The translations under genes were made by a program, and so were the position numbers. From NCBI RefSeq assembly GCF_006538325.1, contig NZ_BJKK01000001.1, forward strand, positions 62,001-126,000: a DNA stretch of 64,000 bases. The letters are read 5' to 3'. Numbering within the stretch: the first letter of the stretch is position 1; the number at the start of each line of letters is the position of its first letter. Below the pieces are notes generated by a model, which saw only the letters and a list, made by a program, of their open reading frames with translations, was not told where the DNA came from and did no database searches. This stretch comes from Alteromonas sp. KUL42. GTDB lineage: Bacteria; Pseudomonadota; Gammaproteobacteria; Enterobacterales; Alteromonadaceae. Shown one piece after another: positions 17,801 to 26,003 of this stretch.

Positions 17801-18553
17801 ATGACAACAGTAACATCAGCATCATTCAATCAAGTTACAACGCAAGCTAATAAAACGGTTTCCGTTTCATCGCTTTGGTTTAAAGACGGTTGGCAGCTTT
17901 TTAAACAAGCCCCTATTAAAATTTTTAGTGTGATGACCCTTTTCGCAATACTGCCTGGTTTACTGCAGTTGTTACCCTCTCCATTTGGTTTGATGTTATC
18001 AAAATGGGTTGGACCGATGCTTCTTGGGGTAGTGTGCTTAATACTTAACAACCTTTTCTGTGGGCGTGGTTTCAGTGTGCGAAGCCAGTCTGTTGGATAT
18101 ACATCAATACTCAAGCAGTGGGGACGCTTTGCTCTATGGAGCCTGTCAGGTGTCTTGTTGGCTTCTATTCAATTTCAAGTTGGTAGCATACTCATTGGTA
18201 GTGACAATATGTCGGCCTCTCTAATGGGCGACTACACGAATGTTGCTTTGTGGCAGGCTGGAGTCATCTTTGCTTCTACAACGCCCATAGCCATGCTACT
18301 TTCTTTTGTTCCCATGCTTCTTATCCTACAAGGGCAACCGCTTTACCGTGCATTCCGTCAAAGTGTCTTCTGTGTAATACGAGCGTGGAAGCCTATGAGC
18401 GTGCTCATGTTACTTTCAATTATTGTCGTTTTTTCGGTGCCTTACACTGGTGCGTTAAGTGCATTGCTTGTAGGTCCTTACATGACATGTGTAACGTTTA
18501 TCGCCTATAAACAGCTGTTTAAAGACTCACAAAGCCCAAATGATATAGATTAA
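17801..18553 (+). CDS. Multi-pass membrane protein, BPSS1780-like
   Basis: An integral inner-membrane protein of 250 residues with about six hydrophobic segments (roughly 40-60, 65-85, 110-130, 148-172, 193-215 and 218-238). After a polar N-terminus of some 25 residues comes LWFKDGWQLFKQAPIK, an amphipathic entry typical of the BPSS1780/YciC-like membrane protein group. I recognise no catalytic residues. AAGGA lies upstream of the start at 17801. It precedes the ECF sigma factor by 61 bases on the same strand and might be co-transcribed with it. The function is unknown. Confidence 0.75.
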   Translation: MTTVTSASFNQVTTQANKTVSVSSLWFKDGWQLFKQAPIKIFSVMTLFAILPGLLQLLPSPFGLMLSKWVGPMLLGVVCLILNNLFCGRGFSVRSQSVGYTSILKQWGRFALWSLSGVLLASIQFQVGSILIGSDNMSASLMGDYTNVALWQAGVIFASTTPIAMLLSFVPMLLILQGQPLYRAFRQSVFCVIRAWKPMSVLMLLSIIVVFSVPYTGALSALLVGPYMTCVTFIAYKQLFKDSQSPNDID

Positions 18554-18614
18554 GTAAAAGTGTGTGGAAAGGTCAAAGCGCCTAACTGACATGGATGTAA
18601 TGTGAACAAATGCT

Positions 18615-19115
18615 ATGAAGAAAATTACCCAATTACTTGAAGAATTTACGCCACTTATTGCCCGCGTTGCAGCTACTTTCGAAGCAAACAATTCACTGCG
18701 TGAAGAGTTAATGCAAGAAATTTCGCTGGCAGTATGGCGAGCGTTGGACAATACCTCCAATTCGACAAATAACGCGTTTCGAGGTGATTCAAGTTTAAAA
18801 ACTTTTATAGCAAAAATAGCACATAACAAAGCCGTTGATCATGTACTTAAGGAACAGCGATGCAAGGAATTTTCGAGCACAGAGGCTATTGAGCACAGTG
18901 AAGCTCACGACCACACATTTACTCAGCAAGACAGAGCGTTAGATCTCATGGCAGCACTACACCGATTAGACATCAAGTACAGGCAAGTTCTCTCATTGCA
19001 ATTGGAGGGTTTTCATCAACTAGAAATTGCCCAAATGGTGGGACTTTCTGAAGCGGCCGTAGCAAAGCGACTAAGCCGTGCACGTCAAAAGCTTGCTAGC
19101 ATAATGGAGTATTGA
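18615..19115 (+). CDS. ECF-type RNA polymerase sigma factor
   Basis: A sigma-70 family factor of 166 residues with only regions 2 and 4, as in extracytoplasmic-function factors. Region 2 spans about 10-80 (LREELMQEISLAVWRAL, then the core-binding and -10 recognition helix LKTFIAKIAHNKAVDHV). Region 4 spans about 108-160 (RQVLSLQLEGFHQLEIAQMVGLSEAAVAKRLSRAR, split here only by description). The stop codon is one base from the start of the downstream membrane protein gene, so the two are co-translated and that protein is the candidate anti-sigma factor. The signal and target promoters are unknown. Confidence 0.9.
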   Translation: MKKITQLLEEFTPLIARVAATFEANNSLREELMQEISLAVWRALDNTSNSTNNAFRGDSSLKTFIAKIAHNKAVDHVLKEQRCKEFSSTEAIEHSEAHDHTFTQQDRALDLMAALHRLDIKYRQVLSLQLEGFHQLEIAQMVGLSEAAVAKRLSRARQKLASIMEY

Positions 19116-19116
19116 A

Positions 19117-19686
19117 ATGAACAACACTGATTTAGATAGTCAATTAGCTCAATGGCAAACTGCCTACAAAGCAGCAACACCAAATGTAAATGCACGTTTG
19201 TTAACGCAGCAAACCAAGAAAGCGCAATTTAAGTTAAAGTGCAAAGGACTTGTGGATTTAATACTGGGCTTAGTTGTAACGTGTTTTTGTATTTATGCCG
19301 CAGTTTTTGAAGCGACTAGTTTATTACAGCAATTACTCATTAGCGTATTATCACCTTTACCTGTCGGTTTTGGTTTGTGGGGATACCGTGTCAGGCAAAA
19401 GCAATGGCAAGCTGAAGTATTAGACGTACAGTCAATGCTAACGTTTAAAGAAACACAGTTGAAACAGCAACTACACTATTGGAAAATAAGCTTAATATGG
19501 GGAAGCGCCTTATGGCTAGGGTTACTGGGCATTGCTATTTATAACCTAGTTGTATCGAGTGAATATATGCTTTGGGCTACTCAACTTGGTTTAAACAGTT
19601 TCATTTTATTACTTGTGTGTTTACGCTATAAAAAACTCAAACAGCGCTTACCAATACAGCTTATGGATATTCAGTTATTGCGATGA
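19117..19686 (+). CDS. Membrane protein coupled to the sigma factor, possible anti-sigma factor
   Basis: A 189-residue protein with a polar N-terminus of about 45 residues and then four likely membrane segments as two pairs (about 48-66 with 70-88, and 127-147 with 152-170). It begins one base after the sigma factor stop, the usual arrangement for a cognate anti-sigma factor. The N-terminal part (LAQWQTAYKAATPNVNARLL) could contact the sigma factor. I see no zinc-binding HxxxCxxC motif, so it is not a ZAS-type anti-sigma protein. The assignment rests on context only. Confidence 0.6.
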   Translation: MNNTDLDSQLAQWQTAYKAATPNVNARLLTQQTKKAQFKLKCKGLVDLILGLVVTCFCIYAAVFEATSLLQQLLISVLSPLPVGFGLWGYRVRQKQWQAEVLDVQSMLTFKETQLKQQLHYWKISLIWGSALWLGLLGIAIYNLVVSSEYMLWATQLGLNSFILLLVCLRYKKLKQRLPIQLMDIQLLR

Positions 19687-19728
19687 ATTGTTTTGTTTGG
19701 GATTACAGACAATCAGCAAAGAAAGTGT

Positions 19729-19826
19729 AAATAGGCCTGATCTAGTCGTTGTTGTTTGATGCTACTCGACGGCTCGTCTAGCTCGATACGAGCCGATAAC
19801 ATTCAATAGCCAGGCCTATTTTTCAT
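19729..19826 (+). terminator. Nested cruciform, probable bidirectional terminator
   Basis: An 11-bp outer stem, AAATAGGCCTG (19729-19739) with CAGGCCTATTT (19812-19822), encloses an inner perfect 8-bp stem, CGGCTCGT (19770-19777) with ACGAGCCG (19788-19795). T-runs follow on both strands. It lies between two convergent genes, where a shared terminator is expected, but the 70-base distance between the outer arms and the nested hairpin are unusual. Confidence 0.65.
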
Positions 19827-19841
19827 TAATAATACTACTTA

Positions 19842-21326
19842 CTATTCCTCGCCAAGTAATATTGAAACAGCGGCTTCAATAGCATGGTCTTCCAAATTAT
19901 CTCGCTGCGAGCGAGTGAATACGGGTACTTCTACGTCAACTGGAATACCGCTGCGTTCAAACCATTCTTCATCCACAGAGCGGTATTGCTCATTTGACAG
20001 TGAGAAGGCAATACCGTTTGGTAGTATTTTCTCTAGTGCATCAGAGAACGCACCTTGCGTAGGCTCACCAACAATGACGACGTTATCAAAATTGCGCATT
20101 ATAAGTACAAATACTTCCGCTGCGCTTACTGTACTGGCACTGGTAAGAAGGATCACAGGTTTTGTATAAGCATTGTTATGACCCTGAAAAGAAACCTCTG
20201 TGCGGAACTCTGCTGCCGAAGGTGTTTGCAAATCTTTATTAAATACGTGGCGTTCACCGGTGAAAAAGTACTGGGCTAGTGCCATAGACACAGCATCTCT
20301 ACCACCATTGTTAAGACGTAAATCTATTACCAGACCATCTGTGCTCGCAAGTTCTTCCATAGCGATATTCATGGCTTGGCGCACGGCTTCTACGTCATCA
20401 TCGGTATTTTCATAATCGTCAGCAAAGCCAAACATGCGTTGTATAGACAAATAACCTAAACCTTCGCGACTAAACCATGCTATTGCGCCATTGCCAGCCT
20501 CTTTTAAATCGCTCGGAGATTCAGCGTATTGCAGCGTTGCTTGACTTACTTTCGCCAATTCCTGCTCTATATATTGGTTAGCAGCAGTAAGCTGCTGTTG
20601 GTTGAGCGGCAGTGTATAGCCATTATCTTCAGCAAACTCGGCAAGTAAGGTCTCTAAAAAGGTATCTGCGTTGTTTACGCTAGCTACACCAAGTTCCTCA
20701 GAAGTGATGGCAACATGTGAGTCTTTCAAAGGTGCAATCATGTTAGCCATTACTTCAAACAGATCCTGGTTACTACTTGATGCGTTAATCTCTGCATCGG
20801 CAATTTGGTATTGTTCTTCCCAGTCTGTATTAGTAAGTTCAAAGCTTACATAGTAATTCGAAAACACCTGATAAAAGTAAGCAAGGTCGCGATCAGTATC
20901 AGCTTCATAGCCCGTTGAACCTACAACACTGAGCATGTTGTCTCGGCACGCCGCTGGAGTAGTGGTTGGTAAGCTCTCAAGCACTTTTTCATATACCAGA
21001 CCAATATCTGCAAAGTCTTCGTCGCCAATATCGTCAATGTCAATTATCTGCTGATTGTCTTCATCGAGGTAAAAGACTTCAGCCATGTCTTCTCCACTCA
21101 CACCGTGAAGCACTTGTGTTGCAATACAGTAGTCATCTGTGTAGTCAAACACGGTAAGGGTTGCATTATGAAGGGTTAAACCCTTACCGTAGTGAGAAGC
21201 TATCCATGTGCCATCGTAATCAGAAGTAATTACTCTAGGTAAGCCTTTGGGATCGTTGCTTCCGCAGGCGGCTAACAAGCCGATAGTTGCTGTGGCAATA
21301 GTAAGTTTGGTTAAGATATGTTGCAT
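19842..21326 (-). CDS. S41 family peptidase, lipoprotein
   Basis: A 494-residue secreted protease of the C-terminal-processing (S41) family. The signal peptide ends in the lipobox LLAACGS (Cys21), so it should be lipid-anchored in the envelope. The catalytic core is in the last third: GLVIDLRLNNGG binds substrate, and the nucleophile is the serine in STVSAAEVF. The place where tail-specific proteases have their lysine reads GEPTQGAFSD, as in the IRBP/Tricorn-like branch, so the Ser-Lys dyad is not present in its usual form. I see no clear PDZ domain. It lies 16 bases downstream of an outer-membrane barrel gene, probably in one operon. The substrate is unknown. Confidence 0.85.
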   Translation of the reverse strand: MQHILTKLTIATATIGLLAACGSNDPKGLPRVITSDYDGTWIASHYGKGLTLHNATLTVFDYTDDYCIATQVLHGVSGEDMAEVFYLDEDNQQIIDIDDIGDEDFADIGLVYEKVLESLPTTTPAACRDNMLSVVGSTGYEADTDRDLAYFYQVFSNYYVSFELTNTDWEEQYQIADAEINASSSNQDLFEVMANMIAPLKDSHVAITSEELGVASVNNADTFLETLLAEFAEDNGYTLPLNQQQLTAANQYIEQELAKVSQATLQYAESPSDLKEAGNGAIAWFSREGLGYLSIQRMFGFADDYENTDDDVEAVRQAMNIAMEELASTDGLVIDLRLNNGGRDAVSMALAQYFFTGERHVFNKDLQTPSAAEFRTEVSFQGHNNAYTKPVILLTSASTVSAAEVFVLIMRNFDNVVIVGEPTQGAFSDALEKILPNGIAFSLSNEQYRSVDEEWFERSGIPVDVEVPVFTRSQRDNLEDHAIEAAVSILLGEE

Positions 21327-21342
21327 TAGTAAAGTCCTTTTC

Positions 21343-22047
21343 TTAGAAGCGGTAGTTCATATTTAGGTTAAAGGCGTTCTCTAAAGAGGCGTCGTTCTCA
21401 TAGCCGTCTTTAAGTGGGTCGAAATCGGTTGTTGATAGGCCTAGTGTAAAGTCTGTTTGATTACTGTAATTCCAGATGACGCCGATACCAAATTCAGAGG
21501 CATTGTCCTGATTGAAATCTTTCAGCTCTCGATAGGCAGCTTCGGCATATAGTGAAACATTGCTCATAACCTTTAAAATGGTGCCTGCGCCTACACGAAC
21601 TTCACTGCGGTTGTCTCGAAGATCTTCGTTCCAGAAGAGATAGTGAGAAGAAAAGGTAAATGCTAGCGCATCGCTTAAGACATATTTACCAGTGAGTCCT
21701 GCGCCTAACGCGTAGCTGTCATCAAACTCCTTGGACTCGTAGTAGCCCATTAGGCCACCATCCAAAGTAACTTCTAAACCGGTTCCGTCGTAAGCACGAG
21801 GCAATAGGTTATAGCGCAAACCAACAGGGCCAACAGTTAAATTGTCATTCACACCATACGCCGCACCTAAAATTGGGCCTGTATAGTTGTGACCATTTGT
21901 TTTGCCATGTGATACGCCAGCACTAATAAGTACTTCGTTGTCTTGTAACGTCAGTGAACGTGTTACGGGGTTCGCAACACTGAGTTCACTTGCGTTTGCA
22001 CCCGTGGCTATCAGGGATATCGCTATTAATGAAAATAAGGGTTTCAT
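21343..22047 (-). CDS. Small outer-membrane beta-barrel protein
   Basis: A protein of 234 residues with a classic signal peptide (hydrophobic run then ANA, cleaved near residue 19). Alternating polar and hydrophobic strands with many Tyr and Gly follow, and it ends in an aromatic residue (NLNMNYRF), the outer-membrane insertion signal. About eight to ten strands fit its length. Blocks such as GPILGAAYGVNDNLTVGPVG resemble OmpW or porin-like transparent barrels, but I cannot name a family. It lies upstream of and close to the S41 lipoprotein gene on the minus strand. It may be a substrate, partner or unrelated neighbour. Confidence 0.75.
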   Translation of the reverse strand: MKPLFSLIAISLIATGANASELSVANPVTRSLTLQDNEVLISAGVSHGKTNGHNYTGPILGAAYGVNDNLTVGPVGLRYNLLPRAYDGTGLEVTLDGGLMGYYESKEFDDSYALGAGLTGKYVLSDALAFTFSSHYLFWNEDLRDNRSEVRVGAGTILKVMSNVSLYAEAAYRELKDFNQDNASEFGIGVIWNYSNQTDFTLGLSTTDFDPLKDGYENDASLENAFNLNMNYRF

Positions 22048-22199
22048 AATTCACTCTGTGTATGTGCTAGGTCTGCGTATATATTGACTTAACGTGAGTG
22101 AATGAAAGGTGAAGCAAAACTGAATTGAAACTGAAAGTAGTACTATTTCCTTTTAAGTAATCCGCTGTCTAAACAGGAGCTTTGGCCTATATGATATTT

Positions 22200-22238
22200 C
22201 AATCCCGCTCAAACCCTGACTAAGAATACACGGGATTG
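22200..22238. repeat. 8-bp inverted repeat downstream of the DUF1428 gene
   Basis: CAATCCCG (22200-22207) and CGGGATTG (22231-22238) are perfect reverse complements with 23 bases between. It lies between the DUF1428 stop (22255) and the start of the barrel gene, and has no T-tract on either side. It may be a weak transcript-end hairpin. Confidence 0.4.
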
Positions 22239-22254
22239 TTCTCGAAACCCTAAG

Positions 22255-22608
22255 TTACAGTTCTAGAATCGACTCAAAACCACCATATATCATACGTTTT
22301 CCGTCGAATGGCATAGGATTTTCTTCATTTTGCATTCTTGGATCTTCCATTACCTTCTGCCATGCTTCGTCGCGAACAGCTTTAGATGGCCAAAAAACAA
22401 ATGACAAAACGACAGTTTCATTTTCTTTAGCTTTTACCGCCAACGGGAAAGAAGTTAGCGTGCCATCTGGCACGTCATCTCCCCATGTTTCGATTATTTT
22501 TATTGCACCATATTCTTTAAATATTCCCCCAGCCAATTTTGCATGAGCAAGGTAAGCATCTTTTTTGTCTGATGAAACAGCAGCGACAAATCCGTCTATG
22601 TATGACAT
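22255..22608 (-). CDS. DUF1428 family protein
   Basis: A single-domain protein of 117 residues, the usual length of the DUF1428 (YbaA-like) family, which adopts a ferredoxin-like dimeric alpha-beta barrel fold. Typical blocks are the N-terminal SYIDGFVAAV, then KEYGAIKIIETWGDDVPDG, VVLSFVFWPSK and the C-terminal MPFDGKRMIYGGFE. The function of the family is not known. The start at 22608 has a strong AAGGAG upstream. It stands alone, 200 bases from the barrel gene, with a dispersed repeat just upstream. Confidence 0.92.
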   Translation of the reverse strand: MSYIDGFVAAVSSDKKDAYLAHAKLAGGIFKEYGAIKIIETWGDDVPDGTLTSFPLAVKAKENETVVLSFVFWPSKAVRDEAWQKVMEDPRMQNEENPMPFDGKRMIYGGFESILEL

Positions 22609-23022
22609 AACATAACTCCTTATGTTGAATAGTAAATGTTGCTAATTTGGAATAACCAAACCACGCAATTCGTTCATCGCCTGAAACTCGCTTGGAATGA
22701 ACGAAAAGTGTACCGAAAAGGTCAACACGATCTAGTTGTTCAATATGATTTAAACGGCTAGGTACATTTTTCTGCAATTTGGTATAGTTCAAAATATACG
22801 CATAAACATAGGTCACATTTCAATTGATGTAAAACTAGTAATGCGCTAGTCGCCGCGTTTGGTTAGTTTCAACACAGCACTGATAGTAGGGTATTTACTT
22901 ACTTAAAAACGATATTTTGAGTGCAAAGAAGCAGATATGTCCGGCGAAAGTCATATTCCGTGATCTTCCGCATGACTCTGCTGGTGAAACTGACTCGAGA
23001 TCAGTCCAGTTTTTTCTGCGGT
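22609..23022. other. Non-coding gap with dispersed repeat B
   Basis: About 410 bases without a supportable gene, between the start of the DUF1428 gene and the end of the flavoprotein gene. It holds copy B of the dispersed repeat and the DUF1428 ribosome binding site. The part from 22800 to 23022 shows nothing I can name. Confidence 0.5.
22669..22740 (+). repeat. Dispersed repeat, copy B, with its own inverted repeat
   Basis: Bases 22681-22737 match 61-117 with only a few differences. In this copy the left end adds a perfect 9-bp inverted repeat, TTCGTTCAT (22669-22677) with ATGAACGAA (22697-22705), which copy A lacks on its left side. It lies upstream of the DUF1428 gene. Confidence 0.75.
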
Positions 23023-24357
23023 TTATCGCTCAGCAATTTTGGCCCATTGATATAAGCCGTGCAGTGCCATTCTTCTGAATGATGAAAATGGATAGGTAGG
23101 CAAAGGTGTTTGGAACAACGGCAACGACAAATCGATATTGCCAGTATTTAACATGCGCTGCGCTAATCGCATACCTGCATGGGCCGCAAACGAAACGCCT
23201 GAACCGCAATAGCCCATGGCATAACCCATTTTGTGATTATCGTCGCCGTCGACGAATATTCTGGGTAAATCATCTAACGATACACTTACCCAGCCACTCC
23301 AAAAGTATTCCATCTTTGTACCGTTTAGGGCAGGAAAACTCTTTATCATTGCCTGATAAAGACGGTTTTTTTCTTTAAGGTTATCGCCATTTTTTCCTGC
23401 AACGGCGCCGCGCCCACCAAACAACAAACGGCCATCGGATAGAACGCGATAGTAATATTTCATCATTCGCGTATCCATAAAGCTCATCGGCGAATTTAAC
23501 CCAGTTGCCGAGCGCAGCTGTTCGCTTAAAGGTGCAGTAACAAAGATACTCGATTGTACGGGAAACTGCTTTTTATCTACTATGTTTTCGAAGCGCTTTG
23601 GGGTATAGGCGTTGCTGGCAATAAGTATATGTTTTGCCTTTATTTCGCCGTTAGGTGTATTTACAGCATAACCATTTGCTTTCTTATCAATACTCAACGC
23701 TGGTGTATTGAAGTAGAGTGACGCATCTAAAGAACGTGCAATACGAGCGTATTCGTCAGCTAACTTAAGCGGGTGAAGACAAGCGCCATCAACGCGAACA
23801 CCACCGTACACATTGTTAATTGAAAAGCGTTGCTGAATGTCTTCTTTGTTAAATGCAGTACTTGGCACATTAAACTGGTTTTGTTGGTGTAATGCCGCAG
23901 CTTGAAGTGTTTTAGCCTGCTTTGGCGTGTGCGCCAATTTGTAATAGGGCCCTTCGGTGTAATCGACACGCATAGCATAGTGTTGAATACGAGAAGTAAG
24001 CAGTGAAACTGCGCCTTCATATTCTGCTTGCATGGCTTTTGCTGTGCTTAATCCCCACTTCTCTTCAATTGCGCTTAGCGAAAGCCGCCCACTTCCTGAT
24101 AAAACAAAACCACCATTTCGCCCTGCGCAGCCAAACCCTAATTTATTCGCGTCAATGAGCACAACTTGCTCGCCTGCTTCTGCTAATGTAATAGCGGCGG
24201 ATAAACCGGTATAACCACCACCAATAATGAGGTATTCGGTTTTACAATTCTGACTAAGTGCAGGTGGTGTTACACAATTGTGGGTTGCGTGCCAATAAGT
24301 ATTAGGGCTTGGCAGCGAAGGGCTCACTCGTTGTGATATAAGCGGGTCGTATGTCAT
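23023..24357 (-). CDS. FAD-dependent amine/amino-acid oxidoreductase (PuuB-like)
   Basis: A flavoprotein of the D-amino-acid oxidase family, 444 residues, closest in layout to gamma-glutamylputrescine oxidase. The N-terminal dinucleotide fold is LIIGGGYTGLSAAITLAEAG (about 44-63), followed by the acidic VVLIDAN and CAGRNGGFVLSG, which bind FAD. ILIASNAYTP and the C-terminal GYAMGYCGSGVSFAAHAG complete the cofactor site. It would oxidise a C-N bond and make H2O2 and an imine. The neighbouring GNAT gene (24 bases upstream) may be in the same transcript. No other Puu pathway genes are near, so the substrate is open. Confidence 0.87.
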   Translation of the reverse strand: MTYDPLISQRVSPSLPSPNTYWHATHNCVTPPALSQNCKTEYLIIGGGYTGLSAAITLAEAGEQVVLIDANKLGFGCAGRNGGFVLSGSGRLSLSAIEEKWGLSTAKAMQAEYEGAVSLLTSRIQHYAMRVDYTEGPYYKLAHTPKQAKTLQAAALHQQNQFNVPSTAFNKEDIQQRFSINNVYGGVRVDGACLHPLKLADEYARIARSLDASLYFNTPALSIDKKANGYAVNTPNGEIKAKHILIASNAYTPKRFENIVDKKQFPVQSSIFVTAPLSEQLRSATGLNSPMSFMDTRMMKYYYRVLSDGRLLFGGRGAVAGKNGDNLKEKNRLYQAMIKSFPALNGTKMEYFWSGWVSVSLDDLPRIFVDGDDNHKMGYAMGYCGSGVSFAAHAGMRLAQRMLNTGNIDLSLPLFQTPLPTYPFSSFRRMALHGLYQWAKIAER

Positions 24358-24380
24358 AAATTAGGTGTAATGTTAAAATA

Positions 24381-24980
24381 CTAGAATTTAAGTAGCATTT
24401 CAGCGCCTTCACATTCGCAATAGCCTTCGCAAACTGGGCAGTCGTAACCTTCGTGAATTGATGGGTAGCGCCATTTATCAGGATGCTTCTTAATAAGCTC
24501 ACCGCCATTTTTTGAGAAATATTTAAACGCACTGTTGCCTGGGCTAGCTAACCAAATATGGGCTAAACCTGCCTTGGCCCCTTGAACCTTTGCCAGTTCA
24601 ATGGACTTTCGCAAAAGTGAGCTACCAATACCCAAACCTTGCATTGCAGGGGCAACGGTATTGCATTTGAAGTAGCACACAAGGCTTGGTTCTACTGGCC
24701 AGTTATCTGGTGTGCACCACTTGTCGGGTTGCCATTGGCTATGCGCAAAAGTAAGCCTAAAGCCAACAATATGTCCTTCATTCACAGCGACCCAGCTAGC
24801 GTTAACATCGTTGTGAAAGCTCTTACGGTAGTACTCGTTAAGCAAATCGTCTGTTAAATAATTGTCGCCGTGGACATAATTGCCCAAAGTAATGACGCCT
24901 TCAAAATGTTCTGGGGCAAGTTGAACATATGTGATATCTGATTTTTGTGGTTTTGCCATGTTATTATTTTTGTTTGTCAT
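24381..24980 (-). CDS. GNAT family N-acetyltransferase
   Basis: An acetyl-CoA-dependent acetyltransferase of 199 residues. The acetyl-CoA loop is MQGLGIGSSLLRKSIE (Q/R-x-x-G-x-G/A form), preceded by the beta strand with VCYFKCNTVAP and followed by AGLAHIWLASPGNSAFKYFSKNGG. The C-terminus has a short cysteine-rich tail, CPVCEGYCECEG, with four cysteines that could bind a metal, which is unusual for the family. The start at 24980 overlaps the end of the upstream DUF2721 gene by 17 bases. A later ATG at 24959 is possible. The substrate is unknown. Confidence 0.85.
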   Translation of the reverse strand: MTNKNNNMAKPQKSDITYVQLAPEHFEGVITLGNYVHGDNYLTDDLLNEYYRKSFHNDVNASWVAVNEGHIVGFRLTFAHSQWQPDKWCTPDNWPVEPSLVCYFKCNTVAPAMQGLGIGSSLLRKSIELAKVQGAKAGLAHIWLASPGNSAFKYFSKNGGELIKKHPDKWRYPSIHEGYDCPVCEGYCECEGAEMLLKF

Positions 24981-25362
24981 GTGCGTTTTTCATTCCATCA
25001 AGGTGTACATCTAAAGCTTCAACTGATATCAGAATTTCCCTTACTGACATCCACAGAGAATAGAGCAGTGATACCAAACTTGCTGCAAACACCCAGTTAC
25101 CCACTTTCTGGTAAGTAAGGTAGATTGCCAGCATGGACACCACGCATAAAAAGAAGCTACCCACTCCGGCAATTTGCATGCGTTTGATCAATTGGATACG
25201 CAGGCGCAAGTTTTTAATTTGTGCCAAGGTGTTCTCATCTCGTTCTTCTTTCGAAAAATTACGAATGATGGTGGCCAAGGTGAGAAAGCGGTTGGTATAG
25301 GCCAGCAACAACAAAGAAATGGCAGGGAACAGCATGGCTGGAGTGGCAATATCAATGATCAT
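24964..25362 (-). CDS. DUF2721 family membrane protein
   Basis: An inner-membrane protein of 132 residues matching DUF2721: an N-terminal segment (ATPAMLFPAISLLLLAY), the conserved NRFLTLATIIRNF, a helical charged loop with IKNLRLRIQLIKRMQ, then two closely spaced segments (about 70-92 and 95-112). It ends in a charged tail (LDGMKNAHDKQK). Its 3' end overlaps the start of the GNAT gene, suggesting one transcript. The function of the family is unknown. Confidence 0.88.
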   Translation of the reverse strand: MIIDIATPAMLFPAISLLLLAYTNRFLTLATIIRNFSKEERDENTLAQIKNLRLRIQLIKRMQIAGVGSFFLCVVSMLAIYLTYQKVGNWVFAASLVSLLYSLWMSVREILISVEALDVHLDGMKNAHDKQK

Positions 25363-25521
25363 CTTGCATACAAATTAGAAAATAAACTAAAAGTCTATCA
25401 CAGCATGGCTACTTGCACAGCTTGTTAACGGGATCAATAAAGGCATGTTTATAAACACAATGAGTAGGTAAATATACTGGTACCAAACGCTTAAGCTTCA
25501 CGCTAGCTATACACGCCTTAG

Positions 25522-25926
25522 CTACATGCGGTCGATAGTTAAGCCCGCTGCACTCCATCCAAGCATATCGCCTTCTAAGTGCATGACTTCAGAGAAATCC
25601 ATATCTTGTAATACTTTCATCGCCAACTGTGCACGGCGACCAGAACGGCAATAAATAATGATTGGTTTATCTTTATGCCCTTCAAGGTCAGCGATGTAAT
25701 CGTTAATACTGTCGTGGGGCATATTGACTGCGCCAGGAATATGCCCATCGGCAAACTCTTGTGGAGAGCGAACGTCGATAAGTAACCATTCGTTATTAGC
25801 AACGCGTTCAATTAAGTAAGGGGAAGCTGCAACGGACGATTGTGCAGTTGCTTTCGCAGAGCATTGTAGCGACACAAATGTCACTATGCTGACGACGATA
25901 AAAAGTCCTGCAATAACCACCTTCAT
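25522..25926 (-). CDS. Rhodanese-like protein with signal or anchor sequence
   Basis: A single rhodanese domain (residues about 35-134) behind an N-terminal hydrophobic segment (VVIAGLFIVVSIVTFVSLQ), so it should sit in the periplasm or be membrane-anchored. The active-site loop is CRSGRRA, with the catalytic cysteine in IIYCRSG. EWLLIDVRSPQEFADGHIPGAVNMP is the family entry motif, given here as positions 48-73. Length (134 residues) and export resemble PspE or GlpE-like sulfurtransferases. It would move sulfur between thiosulfate or persulfides and a thiol acceptor. It is not in an obvious operon. Confidence 0.9.
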   Translation of the reverse strand: MKVVIAGLFIVVSIVTFVSLQCSAKATAQSSVAASPYLIERVANNEWLLIDVRSPQEFADGHIPGAVNMPHDSINDYIADLEGHKDKPIIIYCRSGRRAQLAMKVLQDMDFSEVMHLEGDMLGWSAAGLTIDRM

Positions 25927-26003
25927 CTTAAACTTTACCCTTTCCGCTGCTTAGCCCATCAGTAACTATACTTAATAACTATAGTTCAGTATAACCCTTA
26001 CAT

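Noticed and set aside
25977..25986. AACTATAGTT palindrome upstream of the rhodanese gene
   Set aside because: A 10-bp A/T-rich palindrome is expected by chance in such sequence, and no second copy was seen.
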